A DNA stretch of 64,000 nt from Ptiloglossa arizonensis (taxonomy: Eukaryota > Arthropoda > Insecta > Hymenoptera > Colletidae), in the NCBI RefSeq assembly GCF_051014685.1, contig NW_027478884.1:186001-250000 (forward strand), given 5' to 3'. Positions 26,701 through 40,700 of the stretch are shown piece after piece (position 1 is the stretch's first letter; the number at the start of each line of letters is the position of its first letter). A model generated the notes under the pieces. It was not told the origin of the DNA. It saw only the letters and a program-made list of their open reading frames with translations, and ran no database searches. Both the position numbers and the translations under genes were made by a program.

Positions 26701-27002
26701 CGCACTTCTGCTGCTCCAAGCGCTTAACCAGAATGGCCTAGGGAAAAAATACACATACCGCTGTAATCGGGCGAGATTCTACTTTCAGATGCAATAGGAA
26801 TTTTAGGGTTAGGTCAATCCGTTTGCGAGATATGGGAGTTTGAAACCAAGAAATGGTTGAGAAGGCAAAAAATTTTTCGCAATTCTGCTGCTCCAAACGC
26901 TTAACAAGAATTGCCTAGGGAAAAAATACACATACCGTTGTAATCGGGCGAGTTTCTACTTTCAGATGCAACAGGAATTTTTGGGTTAGGTCAATCCGTT
27001 CG
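23725..27002 (+). repeat. Patch of a, g, h, i, j, s, n, o, p, q monomers
   Basis: Monomers typical of the 6-19 kb domain reappear. From 24610 the order h i j s n o p p q/g spans nine monomers and starts again at 26204 as h i j s n. The monomer at 26027 has the left half of q and the right half of g (agaagtcaaaa, ctgctgcaaac), consistent with the exchange that made this 9-monomer repeat. One extra base lies near 25151. The monomer ahead of 24433 ends with the rare ccagtctgg, which recurs only in the 34-43.6 kb HOR. Confidence 0.75.
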
Positions 27003-29627
27003 CGAGATATGGGAGTTTGAAGCTAAGAAATGGTTGAGAAGACAACAAATTTTTCGCAATTCTGCTGATCCAAACGCTTAACCAGAATGGCCTAGGGAAA
27101 AAATACACATGCCGTTGTAATCGGGCGAGTTTCTACTTTCAGATGCAATTGGAATTTTTGGGTTAGGTCAATCCGTTCGCGAGATATGGGAGTTTGAAGC
27201 CAAGAAATGGTTGAGAAGACAACAAATTTTTCGCAATTCTGCTGCTCCAAACGCTTGACCAGAATGGACTAGGGAAAAAATACACATACCGTTGTAATCG
27301 GCCGAGTTTCTACTTTCAGATGCAATAGGAATTTTTGGATTAGGTCAATCCGTTCGCGAGATATGGGAGTTTGAAACCAAGAAATGGTTGAGAAGGCAAA
27401 AAATTTTTCGCAATTCTGCTGCTCCGAACGCTTAACAAGAATTGCCTAGGGAAAAAATACACATACCGTTGTAATCGGGCGAGTTTCTACTTTCAGATGC
27501 AACAGGAATTTTTGGGTTAGGTCAATCCGTTCGCGAGATATGGGAGTTTGAAGCTAAGAAATGGTTGAGAAGACAACAAATTTTTCGCACTTCTGCTGAT
27601 TCAAACGCTTAACCAGAATGGCCTAGGGAAAAAATACACATGCCGTTGTAATCGGGCGAGTTTCTACTTTCAGATGCAATTGGAATTTTTGGGTTAGGTC
27701 AATCCGTTCGCGAGATATGGGAGTTTGAAGCCAAGAAATGGTTGAGAAGGCAAAAAATTTTTCGCAATTCTGCTGCTCCAAACGCTTAACCAGAATGGCC
27801 TAGGGAAAAAATACACATACCGTTGTAATCGGCCGAGTTTCTACTTTCAGATGCAATAGGAATTTTTGGATTAGGTCAATCCGTTCGCGAGATATGGGAG
27901 TTTGAAGCTAAGAAATGGTTGAGAAGACAACAAATTTTTCGCAATTCTGCTGCTCCAAACGCTTGACCAGAATGGGCTAGGGAAAAAATACACATACCGC
28001 TGTAATCGGGCGAGTTTCTACTTCCAGACGCTACAGGAATTTTTGGGTTAGGTCAATCCGTTCGCGAGATATGGGTGTTTGAAGCCAAGAAATGATTGAG
28101 AAGGCAAAAAATTTTTCGCAATTCTGCTGCTCCAAACGCTTAAACAGAATCGCCTAGGGAAAAAATACACATACCGCTGTAATCGGGCGAGATTCTACTT
28201 TGAGATGCAATAGGAATTTTTGGGTTAGGTCAATCCGTTCGCGAGATATGGGAGTTTGAAGCCAAGAAATGGTTCAGAAGGCAAAAAATTTATCGCAATT
28301 CTGCTAATCCAAACGCTTAACCAGAATGGCCTAGGGAGAAAATACACATACCGTTGTAATCGGGCTAGTTTCTACTTTCAGAGGCAATAGGAATTTTTGG
28401 GTTAGGTCAATCCGTTCGCGAGATATGGGAGTTTGAAGCTAAGAAATGATTGAGAAGACAACAAATTTTTCGCAATGCTGCTGCTCCAAACGCTTAACCA
28501 GAATGGCCTAGGGAAAAAATACGCATACAATTGTAATCGGACGAGTTTCTACTTTCAGACGCAGCAGGAATTTTTGGGTTTGGTCAATCCGTTCGCGAGA
28601 TATGGGAGTTTGAAGCCAAGAAATGCTTGATAAGGCAAAAAATTTTTCGCAATTCTGCTGCTCCAAACGCTTAAGCAGAATGGCCTCGGGAAAAAATACA
28701 CATACCGCTGTAATCGGGCGAGTTTCTACTTTCAGATGCAAAAGGTATTTTTGGGTTAGGTCAATCCGTTCGCGAGATATGGAAGTTTGAAGCCAAGAAA
28801 TGGTTGTGAAGGCAAAAAATTTTTCGCAATTCTGCTGCTCCAAACGCTTAACCAGAATGGCCTAGGGAAAAAATACACATACCGTTGTAATCGGGCGAGT
28901 TTCTACTTTCAGACGCAACAGGGGTTTTTGGGTTAGGTCAATCCGTTCGCTAGATATGGGAGTTTGAATCAAAGAAATGGATGAGAAGGCAAAAAATTTT
29001 TCGCAATTCTGCTGCTCCAAACGCTTAACCAGAATGGCCTAGGGAAAAAATACACATACCGTTGTAATCGGGCTAGTTTCTACTTTCAGAGGCAATAGGA
29101 ATTTTTGGGTTAGGTCAATCCGTTCGCGAGATATGCGAGTTTGAAGCTAAGAAATGGTTGAGAAGACAACAAATTTTTCGCCATGCTGCTGCTCCAGACG
29201 CTTAACCAGAATGGCCTAGGGAAAAAATACACATACCGTTGTAATCGGGCGAGTTTCTACTTTCAGATGCAATAGGAATTTTTGGGTTAGGTCAATCCGT
29301 TCGCGAGATATGGGAGTTTGAAGCCAAGAAATGTTTCAGAAGGCAAAAAATTTATCGCAATTCTGCTGCTCCAAACGCTTAACCAGAATGGCCTCGGGAA
29401 AAAATACACATACCGCTGTAATCGGGCGAGTTTCTACTTTCAGATGCAATAGGTATTTTTGGGTTAGGTCAATCCGTTCGCGAGATATGGAAGTTTGAAG
29501 CCAAGAAATGGTTGAGAAGGCAAAAAATTTTTCGCAATTCTGCTGCTCCAAACGCTTAACCAGAATGGCCTAGGGAAAAAATACACATACCGTTGTAATC
29601 GGGCTAGTTTCTACTTTCAGAGGCAAT
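26973..29627 (+). repeat. 2,655-bp tandem duplication, copy A
   Basis: Fifteen monomers that recur at 29628-32282. Shared rare bases include aatggactaggg, gctccgaacgc, ctgattcaaac, tatgggtgtttg, gcaaaaggtattt, ggttgtgaagg, ccatgctg and ctccagacgc. The breakpoint is uncertain within about 40 bp. Confidence 0.9.
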
Positions 29628-32282
29628 AGGAATTTTTGGGTTAGGTCAATCCGTTCGCGAGATATGGGAGTTTGAAGCTAAGAAATGGTTGAGAAGACAA
29701 CAAATTTTTCGCAATTCTGCTGATCCAAACGCTTAACCAGAATGGCCTAGGGAAAAAATACACATGCCGTTGTAATCGGGCGAGTTTCTACTTTCAGATG
29801 CAATTGGAATTTTTGGGTTAGGTCAATCCGTTCGCGAGATATGGGAGTTTGAAGCCAAGAAATGGTTGAGAAGACAACAAATTTTTCGCAATTCTGCTGC
29901 TCCAAACGCTTGACCAGAATGGACTAGGGAAAAAATACACATACCGTTGTAATCGGCCGAGTTTCTACTTTCAGATGCAATAGGAATTTTTGGATTAGGT
30001 CAATCCGTTCGCGAGATATGGGAGTTTGAAACCAAGAAATGGTTGAGAAGGCAAAAAATTTTTCGCAATTCTGCTGCTCCGAACGCTTAACAAGAATTGC
30101 CTAGGGAAAAAATACACATACCGTTGTAATCGGGCGAGTTTCTACTTTCAGATGCAACAGGAATTTTTGGGTTAGGTCAATCCGTTCGCGAGATATGGGA
30201 GTTTGAAGCTAAGAAATGGTTGAGAAGACAACAAATTTTTCGCACTTCTGCTGATTCAAACGCTTAACCAGAATGGCCTAGGGAAAAAATACACATGCCG
30301 TTGTAATCGGGCGAGTTTCTACTTTCAGATGCAATTGGAATTTTTGGGTTAGGTCAATCCGTTCGCGAGATATGGGAGTTTGAAGCCAAGAAATGGTTGA
30401 GAAGGCAAAAAATTTTTCGCAATTCTGCTGCTCCAAACGCTTAACCAGAATGGCCTAGGGAAAAAATACACATACCGTTGTAATCGGCCGAGTTTCTACT
30501 TTCAGATGCAATAGGAATTTTTGGATTAGGTCAATCCGTTCGCGAGATATGGGAGTTTGAAGCTAAGAAATGGTTGAGAAGACAACAAATTTTTCGCAAT
30601 TCTGCTGCTCCAAACGCTTGACCAGAATGGGCTAGGGAAAAAATACACATACCGCTGTAATCGGGCGAGTTTCTACTTCCAGACGCTACAGGAATTTTTG
30701 GGTTAGGTCAATCCGTTCGCGAGATATGGGTGTTTGAAGCCAAGAAATGATTGAGAAGGCAAAAAATTTTTCGCAATTCTGCTGCTCCAAACGCTTAAAC
30801 AGAATCGCCTAGGGAAAAAATACACATACCGCTGTAATCGGGCGAGATTCTACTTTGAGATGCAATAGGAATTTTTGGGTTAGGTCAATCCGTTCGCGAG
30901 ATATGGGAGTTTGAAGCCAAGAAATGGTTCAGAAGGCAAAAAATTTATCGCAATTCTGCTAATCCAAACGCTTAACCAGAATGGCCTAGGGAGAAAATAC
31001 ACATACCGTTGTAATCGGGCTAGTTTCTACTTTCAGAGGCAATAGGAATTTTTGGGTTAGGTCAATCCGTTCGCGAGATATGGGAGTTTGAAGCTAAGAA
31101 ATGATTGAGAAGACAACAAATTTTTCGCAATGCTGCTGCTCCAAACGCTTAACCAGAATGGCCTAGGGAAAAAATACGCATACAATTGTAATCGGACGAG
31201 TTTCTACTTTCAGACGCAGCAGGAATTTTTGGGTTTGGTCAATCCGTTCGCGAGATATGGGAGTTTGAAGCCAAGAAATGCTTGATAAGGCAAACAATTT
31301 TTCGCAATTCTGCTGCTCCAAACGCTTAAGCAGAATGGCCTCGGGAAAAAATACACATACCGCTGTAATCGGGCGAGTTTCTACTTTCAGATGCAAAAGG
31401 TATTTTTGGGTTAGGTCAATCCGTTCGCGAGATATGGAAGTTTGAAGCCAAGAAATGGTTGTGAAGGCAAAAAATTTTTCGCAATTCTGCTGCTCCAAAC
31501 GCTTAACCAGAATGGCCTAGGGAAAAAATACACATACCGTTGTAATCGGGCGAGTTTCTACTTTCAGACGCAACAGGGGTTTTTGGGTTAGGTCAATCCG
31601 TTCGCTAGATATGGGAGTTTGAATCAAAGAAATGGATGAGAAGGCAAAAAATTTTTCGCAATTCTGCTGCTCCAAACGCTTAACCAGAATGGCCTAGGGA
31701 AAAAATACACATACCGTTGTAATCGGGCTAGTTTCTACTTTCAGAGGCAATAGGAATTTTTGGGTTAGGTCAATCCGTTCGCGAGATATGCGAGTTTGAA
31801 GCTAAGAAATGGTTGAGAAGACAACAAATTTTTCGCCATGCTGCTGCTCCAGACGCTTAACCAGAATGGCCTAGGGAAAAAATACACATACCGTTGTAAT
31901 CGGGCGAGTTTCTACTTTCAGATGCAATAGGAATTTTTGGGTTAGGTCAATCCGTTCGCGAGATATGGGAGTTTGAAGCCAAGAAATGTTTCAGAAGGCA
32001 AAAAATTTATCGCAATTCTGCTGCTCCAAACGCTTAACCAGAATGGCCTCGGGAAAAAATACACATACCGCTGTAATCGGGCGAGTTTCTACTTTCAGAT
32101 GCAATAGGTATTTTTGGGTTAGGTCAATCCGTTCGCGAGATATGGAAGTTTGAAGCCAAGAAATGGTTGAGAAGGCAAAAAATTTTTCGCAATTCTGCTG
32201 CTCCAAACGCTTAACCAGAATGGCCTAGGGAAAAAATACACATACCGTTGTAATCGGGCTAGTTTCTACTTTCAGAGGCAAT
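29628..32282 (+). repeat. 2,655-bp tandem duplication, copy B
   Basis: Reading by eye I found one difference from copy A (aaacaattttt near 31294). The duplication joint is the monomer at 29567-29743: its left half is d (gggctag, gaggcaat) and its right half is n (tatgggag, ctgatcc). The exchange falls between diagnostic bases 29627 and 29667. Confidence 0.9.
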
Positions 32283-33460
32283 AGGAATTTTTGGGTTAGG
32301 TCAATCCGTTCGCGAGATATGCGAGTTTGAAGCTAAGAAATGGTTGAGAAGACAACAAATTTTTCGCAATTCTGCTGCTCCAAACGCTTAACCAGAATGG
32401 CCTAGGGAAAAAATACACATACCGTTGTAATCGGGCGAGTTTCTACTTTCAGATGCAATAGGAATTTTTGGGTTAGGTCAATCCGTTCGCGAGATATGGG
32501 AGTTTGAAGCCAAGAAATTGTTCAGAAGGCAAAAAATTTATCGCAATTCTGCTGCTCCAAACGCGTAACCAGAATGGCCTCGGGAAAAAATACACATACC
32601 GCTGTAATCGGGCGAGTTTCTACTTTCAGATGCAATAGGTATTTTTGGGTTAGGTCAATCCGTTCGCGAGATATGGAAGTTTGAAGCCAAGAAATGGTTG
32701 AGAAGGCAAAAAATTTTTCGCAATTCTGCTGCTCCAAACGCTTAACCAGAATGGCCTAGGGAAAAAATACACATACCGTTGTAATCGGGCTAGTTTCTAC
32801 TTTCAGATGCAATAGGAATTTTTGGGTTAGGTCAATCCGTTTGCGAGATATGGGAGTTTGAAACCAAGAAATGGTTGAGAAGGCAAAAAATTTTTCGCAA
32901 TTCTGCTGCTCCAAACGCTTAACTAGAATGGCCTAGGGAAAAAATACACATAGCGTTGTAATCGGGCGAGTTTCTACTTTCAGATGCAATAGGAATTTTT
33001 GGGTTAGGTCAATCCGTTCGCGAGATATGGGAGTTTGAAGCTAAGAAATGGTTGAGAAGACAACAAATTTTTCGCAATTCTGCTGCTCCAAACGCTTAAC
33101 CAGAATGGCCTAGGGAAAAAATACACATACCGTTGTAATCGGGCGAGTTTCTACTTTCAGATGCAATAGGAATTTTTGGGTTAGGTCAATCCATTCGCGA
33201 GATATGGGAGTTTGAAGCCAAGAAATGGTTCAGAAGGCAAAAAATTTATCGCAATTCTGCTGCTCCAAACGCTTAACCAGAATGGCCTCGGGGAAAAATA
33301 CACATACCGCTGTAATCGGGCGAGTTTCTACTTTCAGATGCAATAGGTATTTTTGGGTTAGGTCAATCCGTTCGCGAGATATGGAAATTTGAAGCCAAGA
33401 AATGGTTGAGAAGGCAAAAAATTTTTCGCAATTCTGCTGCTCCAAACGCTTAACCAGAAT
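32283..33460 (+). repeat. d / x / f monomers after the duplication
   Basis: About seven monomers of types d, x and f, with x-f pairs ending at about 32.74 and 33.45 kb, four monomers apart. Single changes occur, for example aacgcgtaacc near 32562, ccattcgcg near 33191 and ggcctcggggaaaaa near 33284. Confidence 0.8.
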
Positions 33461-34344
33461 GGCCTAGGGAAAAAATACACATACCGTTGTAATCGGGCGA
33501 GTTTCTTCTTTCAGACACAACAGGAATTTTTGGGTTAGGTCAATCCGTTCGCGAGATATGGGAGTTTGAATCCAAGAAATGGATGAGAAGGCAAAAAATT
33601 TTTCGCACTTCTGCTGCTCCAAACGCTTATCCAGAATGGCCTAGGGAAAAAATACACATACCGTTGTAATCGGGCGAGTTTCTACTTTCGGACGCCACAG
33701 GAATTTTTGGGTTAGGCAATCCGTTCGCGAAATATGGGAGTTTGAAGCAAAGAAATGGTTGAGAAGGCAAAAAATTTTTCGCACTTCTGCTGCTCCAAAC
33801 GCTTAACCAGAATGGCCTAGGGAAAAAATACACATACCGTTGTAATCGGGCGAGTTGCTACTTTCAGATGCAATAGGAATTTTTGGGTTAGGTCAATCCG
33901 TTCGCGAGATATGGGAGTTTGAAGCCAAGAAATGGTTGAGAAGGCAAAAAATTTTTCGCAATTCTGCTGCTCCAAACGCTTAACCAGAATGGCCTAGGGA
34001 AAAAAATACACATACCGTTGTAATCGGGCGAGGTTCTACTTTCAGATGCAATAGGTATTTTTGGGTTAGGTCAATCCGTTCGCGAGATATGGGAGTTTGA
34101 AGCCAAGAAATGGTTGAGAAAGCAAAAAATTTTTCGCCATTCTGCTGCTCCAAACGCTTATCCAGAATGGCCTAGGGAAAAAATACACATACCGTTGTAT
34201 TCGGGCGAGTTTCTACTTTCAGATGCAATAGGAATTTTTGGGTTAGTTCAACCCGTTCGCGAGATATGGGAGTTTGAAGCCAAGAGATGGTTGAGAAGCA
34301 AAAAATTTTTCGCAATTCTGCTGCTCCAAACGCTTAACCAGTCT
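33461..34344 (+). repeat. Transition into the 21-monomer HOR
   Basis: Five monomers with unusual bases: gacacaac, ttcggacgccac, ttaggcaatcc, gcgaaatatggg and gagttgctac. New marks of the next domain appear: cgccattctg, cttatccag, and at 34169 the type T monomer with ttagttcaacccg and gccaagagatgg. One-base indels begin here (near 33716, 34002 and 34298). Confidence 0.75.
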
Positions 34345-37300
34345 GGCCTAGGGAGAAAATACACATATCGTTGTAATCGGACGAGTTTCTACATTCAGAT
34401 GCAACAGGAATATTTGGGTTAGGTCAGTCCGTTCGCGAGATATGGGAGTTTGAAGCCAAGAAATGGTTGAGAAGTCAAAAAATTTTTCGCAATTCTGCTG
34501 CTGCAAACGCTTAACCAGAATGGCCTAGGGAAAAAATACACATACCGCTGTAACCGGGCGAGTTTCTACTTTCAGATGCAATAGGAATTTTTGGGTTAGG
34601 TCAATCCGTTCGCGAGATATGGGAGTTTGAAGCTAAGAAATGATTGAGAAGGCAAAAATTTTTCGCAATTCTGCTGCTCCAAACGCTTAACCAGAATGGC
34701 CTAGGGAAAAAAATACACATACCGCTGTAGTCGGGCGAGATTCTACTTTCAGATTGCAATAGGAATTTTTGGGATAGGGTCAATCCGTTCGCGAGATATG
34801 GGGGTTTGAAGCCAAGAAATGGTTGAGAAGGCAAAAAATTTTTCGCACTTCTGCTGCTCCAAGCGCTTAACCAGAATGGCCTAGGGAAAAAAATACACAT
34901 ACCGCTGTAATCGGGCGAGATTCTACTTTCAGATGCAATAGGAATTTTTGGGTTAGGTCAATCCGTTTGCGAGATATGGGAGTTTGAAACCAAGAAATGG
35001 TTGAGAAGGCAAAAATTTTTTCGCAATTCTGCTGCTCCAAACGCTTAACCAGAATGGCCTAGGGAAAAAATACACATACCGTTGTATTCGGGCGAGTTTT
35101 CTACTTTCAGATGCAATAGGAATTTTTGGGTTAGGTCAATCCGTTCGCGAGATATGGGAGTTTGAAGCTAAGAAATGATTGAGAAGGCAAAAAATTTTCG
35201 CAATTCTGCTGCTCCAAACGCTTAAACAGAATCGCCTAGGGAAAAAATACACATACCGCTGTAATCGGGCGAGATTCTACTTTGAGATGCAATTGGAATT
35301 TTTGGGTTAGGTCAATCCGTTTGCGAGATATGGCAGTTTGAAGCCAAGAAATGGTTGAGAAGGCAAAAAATTTTTCGCAATTCTGCTGCTCCAAACGCTT
35401 AACCAGAATGGCCTCGGGAAAAAATACACATGCCGCTGTAATCGGGCGAGTTTCTACTTTCAGATGCAATAGGTATTTTTGGGTTAGGTCAATCCGTTCG
35501 CGAGATATGGAAGTTTGAAGCCAAGAAATGGTTGAGAAGGCAAAAAATTTTTCGCAATTCTGCTGCTCCAAACGCTTAACCAGAATGGCCTAGGGAAAAA
35601 ATACACATACCGTTGTAATCGGGCGAGTTTCTACTTTCAGACGCAACAGGAATTTTTGGGTTAGGTCAATCCGTTCGCGAGATATGGGAGTTTGAATCCA
35701 AGAAATGGATGCGAAGGCAAAAAATTTTTCGCAATTCTGCTGCTCCAAACGCTTAACCAGAATGGCCTAGGAAAAAAATATACATACCGTTGTAATCGGG
35801 CGAGTTTCTTCTTTCAGACGCAACAGGAATTTTTGGGTTAGGTCAATCCGTTCGCGAGATATGGGAGTTTGAATCCAAGAAATGGATGAGAAGGCAAAAA
35901 ATTTTTCGCAATTCTGCTGCTCCAAACGCTTAACCAGAATGGGCCTAGGGAAAAAATACACATATCGTTGTAATCGGACGTGTTTCTACTTTCAGATGCA
36001 ACAGGAATATTTGGGTTAGGTCAGTCCGTTCGCGAGATATGGGAGTTTGAAGCCAAGAAATGGTTGAGAAGTCAAAAAATTTTTCGCAATTCTGCTGCTG
36101 CAAACGCTTAACCAGAATGGCCTAGGGAAAAAATACACATACCGCTGTAATCGGGCGAGTTTCTACTTTCAGATGCAATAGGAATTTTTGGGTTAGGTCA
36201 ATCCGTTCGCGAGATATGGGAGTTTGAAGCTAAGAAATGGTTGAGAAGACAACAAATTTTTCGCAGTTCTGCTGCTCCAAAACGCATAACCAGAATTGCC
36301 TAGGGAAAAAAATACACATACCGCTGTAATCGGGCGAGTTTCTACTTTCAGATGCCATTGGAATTTTTGGGGTTAGGTCAATCCGTTCGCGAGATATGGG
36401 AGATTGAAGCTAAGAAATGGTTGAGAACGCAAAAAATTTTTCGCAATTCTGCTGCTCCAAACGCTTAACCAGAATGGCTTAGGGAAAAAATACACATACC
36501 GTTGTATGCGGGCGAGTTTCTACTTCCAGACGCTACGGGAATTATTGGGTTAGGTCAATCCGTTCGCGAGATATGGGAGTTTGAAGCTAAGAAATGGTTG
36601 AGAAGACAACAAATTTTTCGCAGTTCTGCTGCTCCAAACGCATAACCAGAATGGCCTAGGGAAAAAAATACACATACCGTTGTAATCGGGGGAGTTTCTA
36701 CTTTCAGATGCAATAGGAATTTTTGGGTTAGGTCAATCCGTTCGCGAGATATGGGAGTTTTGAAGCCAAGAAATGGTTGAGAAGGCAAAAAATTTTTCGC
36801 CATTCTGCTGCTCCAAACGCTTATCCAGAATGGCCTAGGGAAAAAATACACATACCGTTGTATTCGGGCGAGTTTCTACTTTCAGATGCAATAGGAATTT
36901 TTTGGTTAGGTCAATCCGTTCGCGAGATATGGGAGTTTGAAGCCAAGAAATGGTTGAGAAGGCAAAAAATTTTTCGCACTTCTGCTGCTCCAAACGCTTA
37001 ACCAGAATGGCCTAGGGAAAAAATACACATACCTTTGTAATCGGGCGAGTTTCTACTTTCAGGTGCAATAGGAATTTTTGGGTTAGGTCAATCCGTTCGC
37101 GAGATATGGGAGTTTGAAGCCAAGAAATGGTTGAGAAGGCAAAAAATTTTTCGCACTTCTGCTGCTCCAAACGCTTAACCAGAATGGCCTAGGGAAAAAA
37201 TACACATACCGTTGTAATCGGGGGAGCTTCTACTTTCAGATGCAATTGGAATTTTTGGGTTAGGTCAATCCGTTCGCGAGATATGGGAGTTTGAAGCCAA

Positions 37301-37719
37301 GAAATGGTTGAGAAGGCAAAAAATTTTTCGCAATTCTGCTGCTCCAAACGCATAACCAGAATGGCCTAGGGAAAAAATACAACATACCGTTGTAATCGGG
37401 GGAGTTTCTACTTTCAGATGCAATAGGAATTTTTGGGTTAGGTCAATCCGTTCGCGAGATATGGGAGTTTGAAGCCAAGAAATGGATGAGAAGGCAAAAA
37501 ATTTTTCGCCATTCTGCTGCTCCAAACGCTTATCCAGAATGGCCCTAGGGGAAAAAAATACACATACCGTTGTATTCGGGCGAGTTTCTACTTTCAGATG
37601 CAATAGGAATTTTGGGTTAGTTCAACCCGTTCGCGAGATATGGGAGTTTGAAGCCAAGAGATGGTTGAGAAGGCAAAAAATTTTTCGCAATTCTGCTGCT
37701 CCAAACGCTTAACCAGTCT
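34345..37719 (+). repeat. 21-monomer HOR, 19-monomer copy
   Basis: The order is G H I S L U F C A g h X Y Z W M N Z2 T. G follows ccagtctgg and has tctacattcag; H has gtaaccggg; I gtagtcggg and gggatagg; U tttgagatgcaattgg and tatggcag; F ggcctcggg and catgccgctg; A aatatacatacc; X gatgccattgg; Y ggcttaggg and cgctacgggaattattgg; Z cgggggag; W ggaattttttggtt; N cgggggagcttctac. The length is 3,375 bp, above 19 x 177, because of many extra single bases. Z at 36653 fuses the start of Z3 to the end of W0, explaining loss of two monomers. Confidence 0.8.
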
Positions 37720-40700
37720 GGCCTAGGGAGAAAATACACATATCGTTGTAATCGGACGAGTTTCTACATTCAGATGCAACAGGAATATTTGGGTTAGGTC
37801 AGTCCGTTCGCGAGATATGGGAGTTTGAAGCCAAGAAATGGTTGAGAAGTCAAAAAATTTTCGCAATTCTGCTGCTGCAAACGCTTAACCAGAATGGCCT
37901 AGGGAAAAAATACACATACCGCTGTAACCGGGCGAGTTTCTACTTTCAGATGCAATAGGAATTTTTGGGTTAGGTCAATCCGTTCGCGAGATATGGGAGT
38001 TTGAAGCTAAGAAATGATTGAGAAGGCAAAAAATTTTTCGCAATTCTGCTGCTCCAAACGCTTAACCAGAATGCCCCTAGGGAAAAAATACACATACCGC
38101 TGTAGTCGGGCGAGATTCTACTTTCAGATGCAATAGGAATTTTTGGGATAGGTCAATCCGTTCGCGAGATATGGGGGTTTGAAGCCAAGAAATGGTTGAG
38201 AAGGCAAAAAATTTTTCGCACTTCTGCTGCTCCAAGCGCTTAACCAGAATGGCCTAGGGAAAAAATACACATACCGCTGTAATCGGGCGAGATTCTACTT
38301 TCAGATGCAATAGGAATTTTTGGGTTAGGTCAATCCGTTTGCGAGATATGGGAGTTTGAAACCAAGAAATGGTTGAGAAGGCAAAAATTTTTTCGCAATT
38401 CTGCTGCTCCAAACGCTTAACCAGAATGGCCTAGGGAAAAAATACACATACCGTTGTATTCGGGCGAGTTTCTACTTTCAGATGCAATAGGAATTTTTGG
38501 GTTAGGTCAATCCGTTCGCGAGATATGGGAGTTTGAAGCTAAGAAATGATTGAGAAGGCAAAAAATTTTTCGCAATTCTGCTGCTCCAAACGCTTAAACA
38601 GAATCGCCTAGGGAAAAAATACACATACCGCTGTAATCGGGCGAGATTCTACTTTGAGATGCAATTGGAATTTTTGGGTTAGGTCAATCCGTTTGCGAGA
38701 TATGGCAGTTTGAAGCCAAGAAATGGTTGAGAAGGCAAAAAATTTTTCGCAATTCTGCTGCTCCAAACGCTTAACCAGAATGGCCTCGGGAAAAAATACA
38801 CATGCCGCTGTAATCGGGCGAGTTTCTACTTTCAGATGCAATAGGTATTTTTGGGTTTAGGTCAATCCGTTCGCGAGATATGGAAGTTTGAAGCCAAGAA
38901 ATGGTTGAGAAGGCAAAAAATTTTTCGCAATTCTGCTGCTCCAAACGCTTAACCAGAATGGCCTAGGGAAAAAATACACATACCGTTGTAATCGGGCGAG
39001 TTTCTACTTTCAGACGCAACAGGAATTTTTGGGTTAGGTCAATCCGTTCGCGAGATATGGGAGTTTGAATCCAAGAAATGGATGCGAAGGCAAAAAATTT
39101 TTCGCAATTCTGCTGCTCCAAACGCTTAACCAGAATGGCCTAGGGAAAAAATATACATACCGTTGTAATCGGGCGAGTTTCTTCTTTCAGACGCAACAGG
39201 AATTTTTGGGTTAGGTCAATCCGTTCGCGAGATATGGGAGTTTGAATCCAAGAAATGGATGAGAAGGCAAAAAATTTTTCGCAATTCTGCTGCTCCAAAC
39301 GCTTAACCAGAATGGCCTAGGGAAAAAATACACATATCGTTGTAATCGGACGAGTTTCTACTTTCAGATGCAACAGGAATATTTGGGTTAGGTCAGTCCG
39401 TTCGCGAGATATGGGAGTTTGAAGCCAAGAAATGGTTGAGAAGTCAAAAAATTTTTCGCAATTCTGCTGCTGCAAACGCTTAACCAGAATGGCCTAGGGA
39501 AAAAAATACACATACCGCTGTAATCGGGCGAGTTTCTACTTTCAGATGCAATAGGAATTTTTGGGTTAGGTCAATCCGTTCGCGAGATATGGGAGTTTGA
39601 AGCTAAGAAATGGTTGAGAAGACAACAAATTTTTCGCAGTTCTGCTGCTCCAAACGCATAACCAGAATTGCCTAGGGAAAAAATACACATACCGCTGTAA
39701 TCGGGCGAGTTTCTACTTTCAGATGCCATTGGAATTTTTGGGTTAGGTCAATCCGTTCGCGAGATATGGGAGATTGAAGCTAAGAAATGGTTGAGAACGC
39801 AAAAAATTTTTCGCAATTCTGCTGCTCCAAACGCTTAACCAGAATGGCTTAGGGAAAAAATACACATACCGTTGTATTCGGGCGAGTTTCTACTTCCAGA
39901 CGCTACGGGAATTATTGGGTTAGGTCAATCCGTTCGCGAGATATGGGAGTTTGAAGCTAAGAAATGGTTGAGAAGACAACAAATTTTTCGCAGTTCTGCT
40001 GCTCCAAAACGCATAACCAGAATGGCCTAGGGAAAAAATACACATACCGTTGTAATCGGGGGAGTTTCTACTTTCAGATGCAATAGGAATTTTTGGGTTA
40101 GGTCAATCCGTTCGCGAGATATGGAAGTTTGAAGCCAAGAAATGGTTGAGGAGGCAAAAAATTTTTCGCAATTCTGCTGCTCCAAACGCTTCACAAGAAT
40201 GGCCTAGGGAAAAAATACACATACCGTTGTAATCGGGCGAGTTTCTACTTTCAGATGCAACAGGAATTTTTGGGTTATCTCAATCCGTTCGCGAGATATG
40301 GGAGTTTGAAGCTAAGAAATGGTTGAGAAGACAACAAATTCTTCGCACTTCTGCTGCTCCAAACGCTTAACCAGAATGGCCTAGGGAAAAAATACACATA
40401 CCGTTGTATTCGGGCGAGTTTCTACTTTCAGATGCAATAGGAATTTTTGGGTTAGGTCAATCCGTTCGCGAGATATGGGAGTTTGAAGCCAAGAAATGGT
40501 TGAGAAGGCAAAAAATTTTTCGCCATTCTGCTGCTCCAAACGCTTATCCAGAATGGCCTAGGGAAAAAATACACATACCGTTGTATTCGGGCGAGTTTCT
40601 ACTTTCAGATGCAATAGGAATTTTTTGGTTAGGTCAATCCGTTCGCGAGATATGGGAGTTTGAAGCCAAGAAATGGTTGAGAAGGCAAAAAATTTTTCGC

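Noticed and set aside
34114..34422. Plus-strand frame of 102 codons and its relatives of 74-106 codons
   Set aside because: Also a by-product of the repeat; the frame is open only where cttatccag replaces cttaaccag and removes a TAA. Nothing else supports coding.
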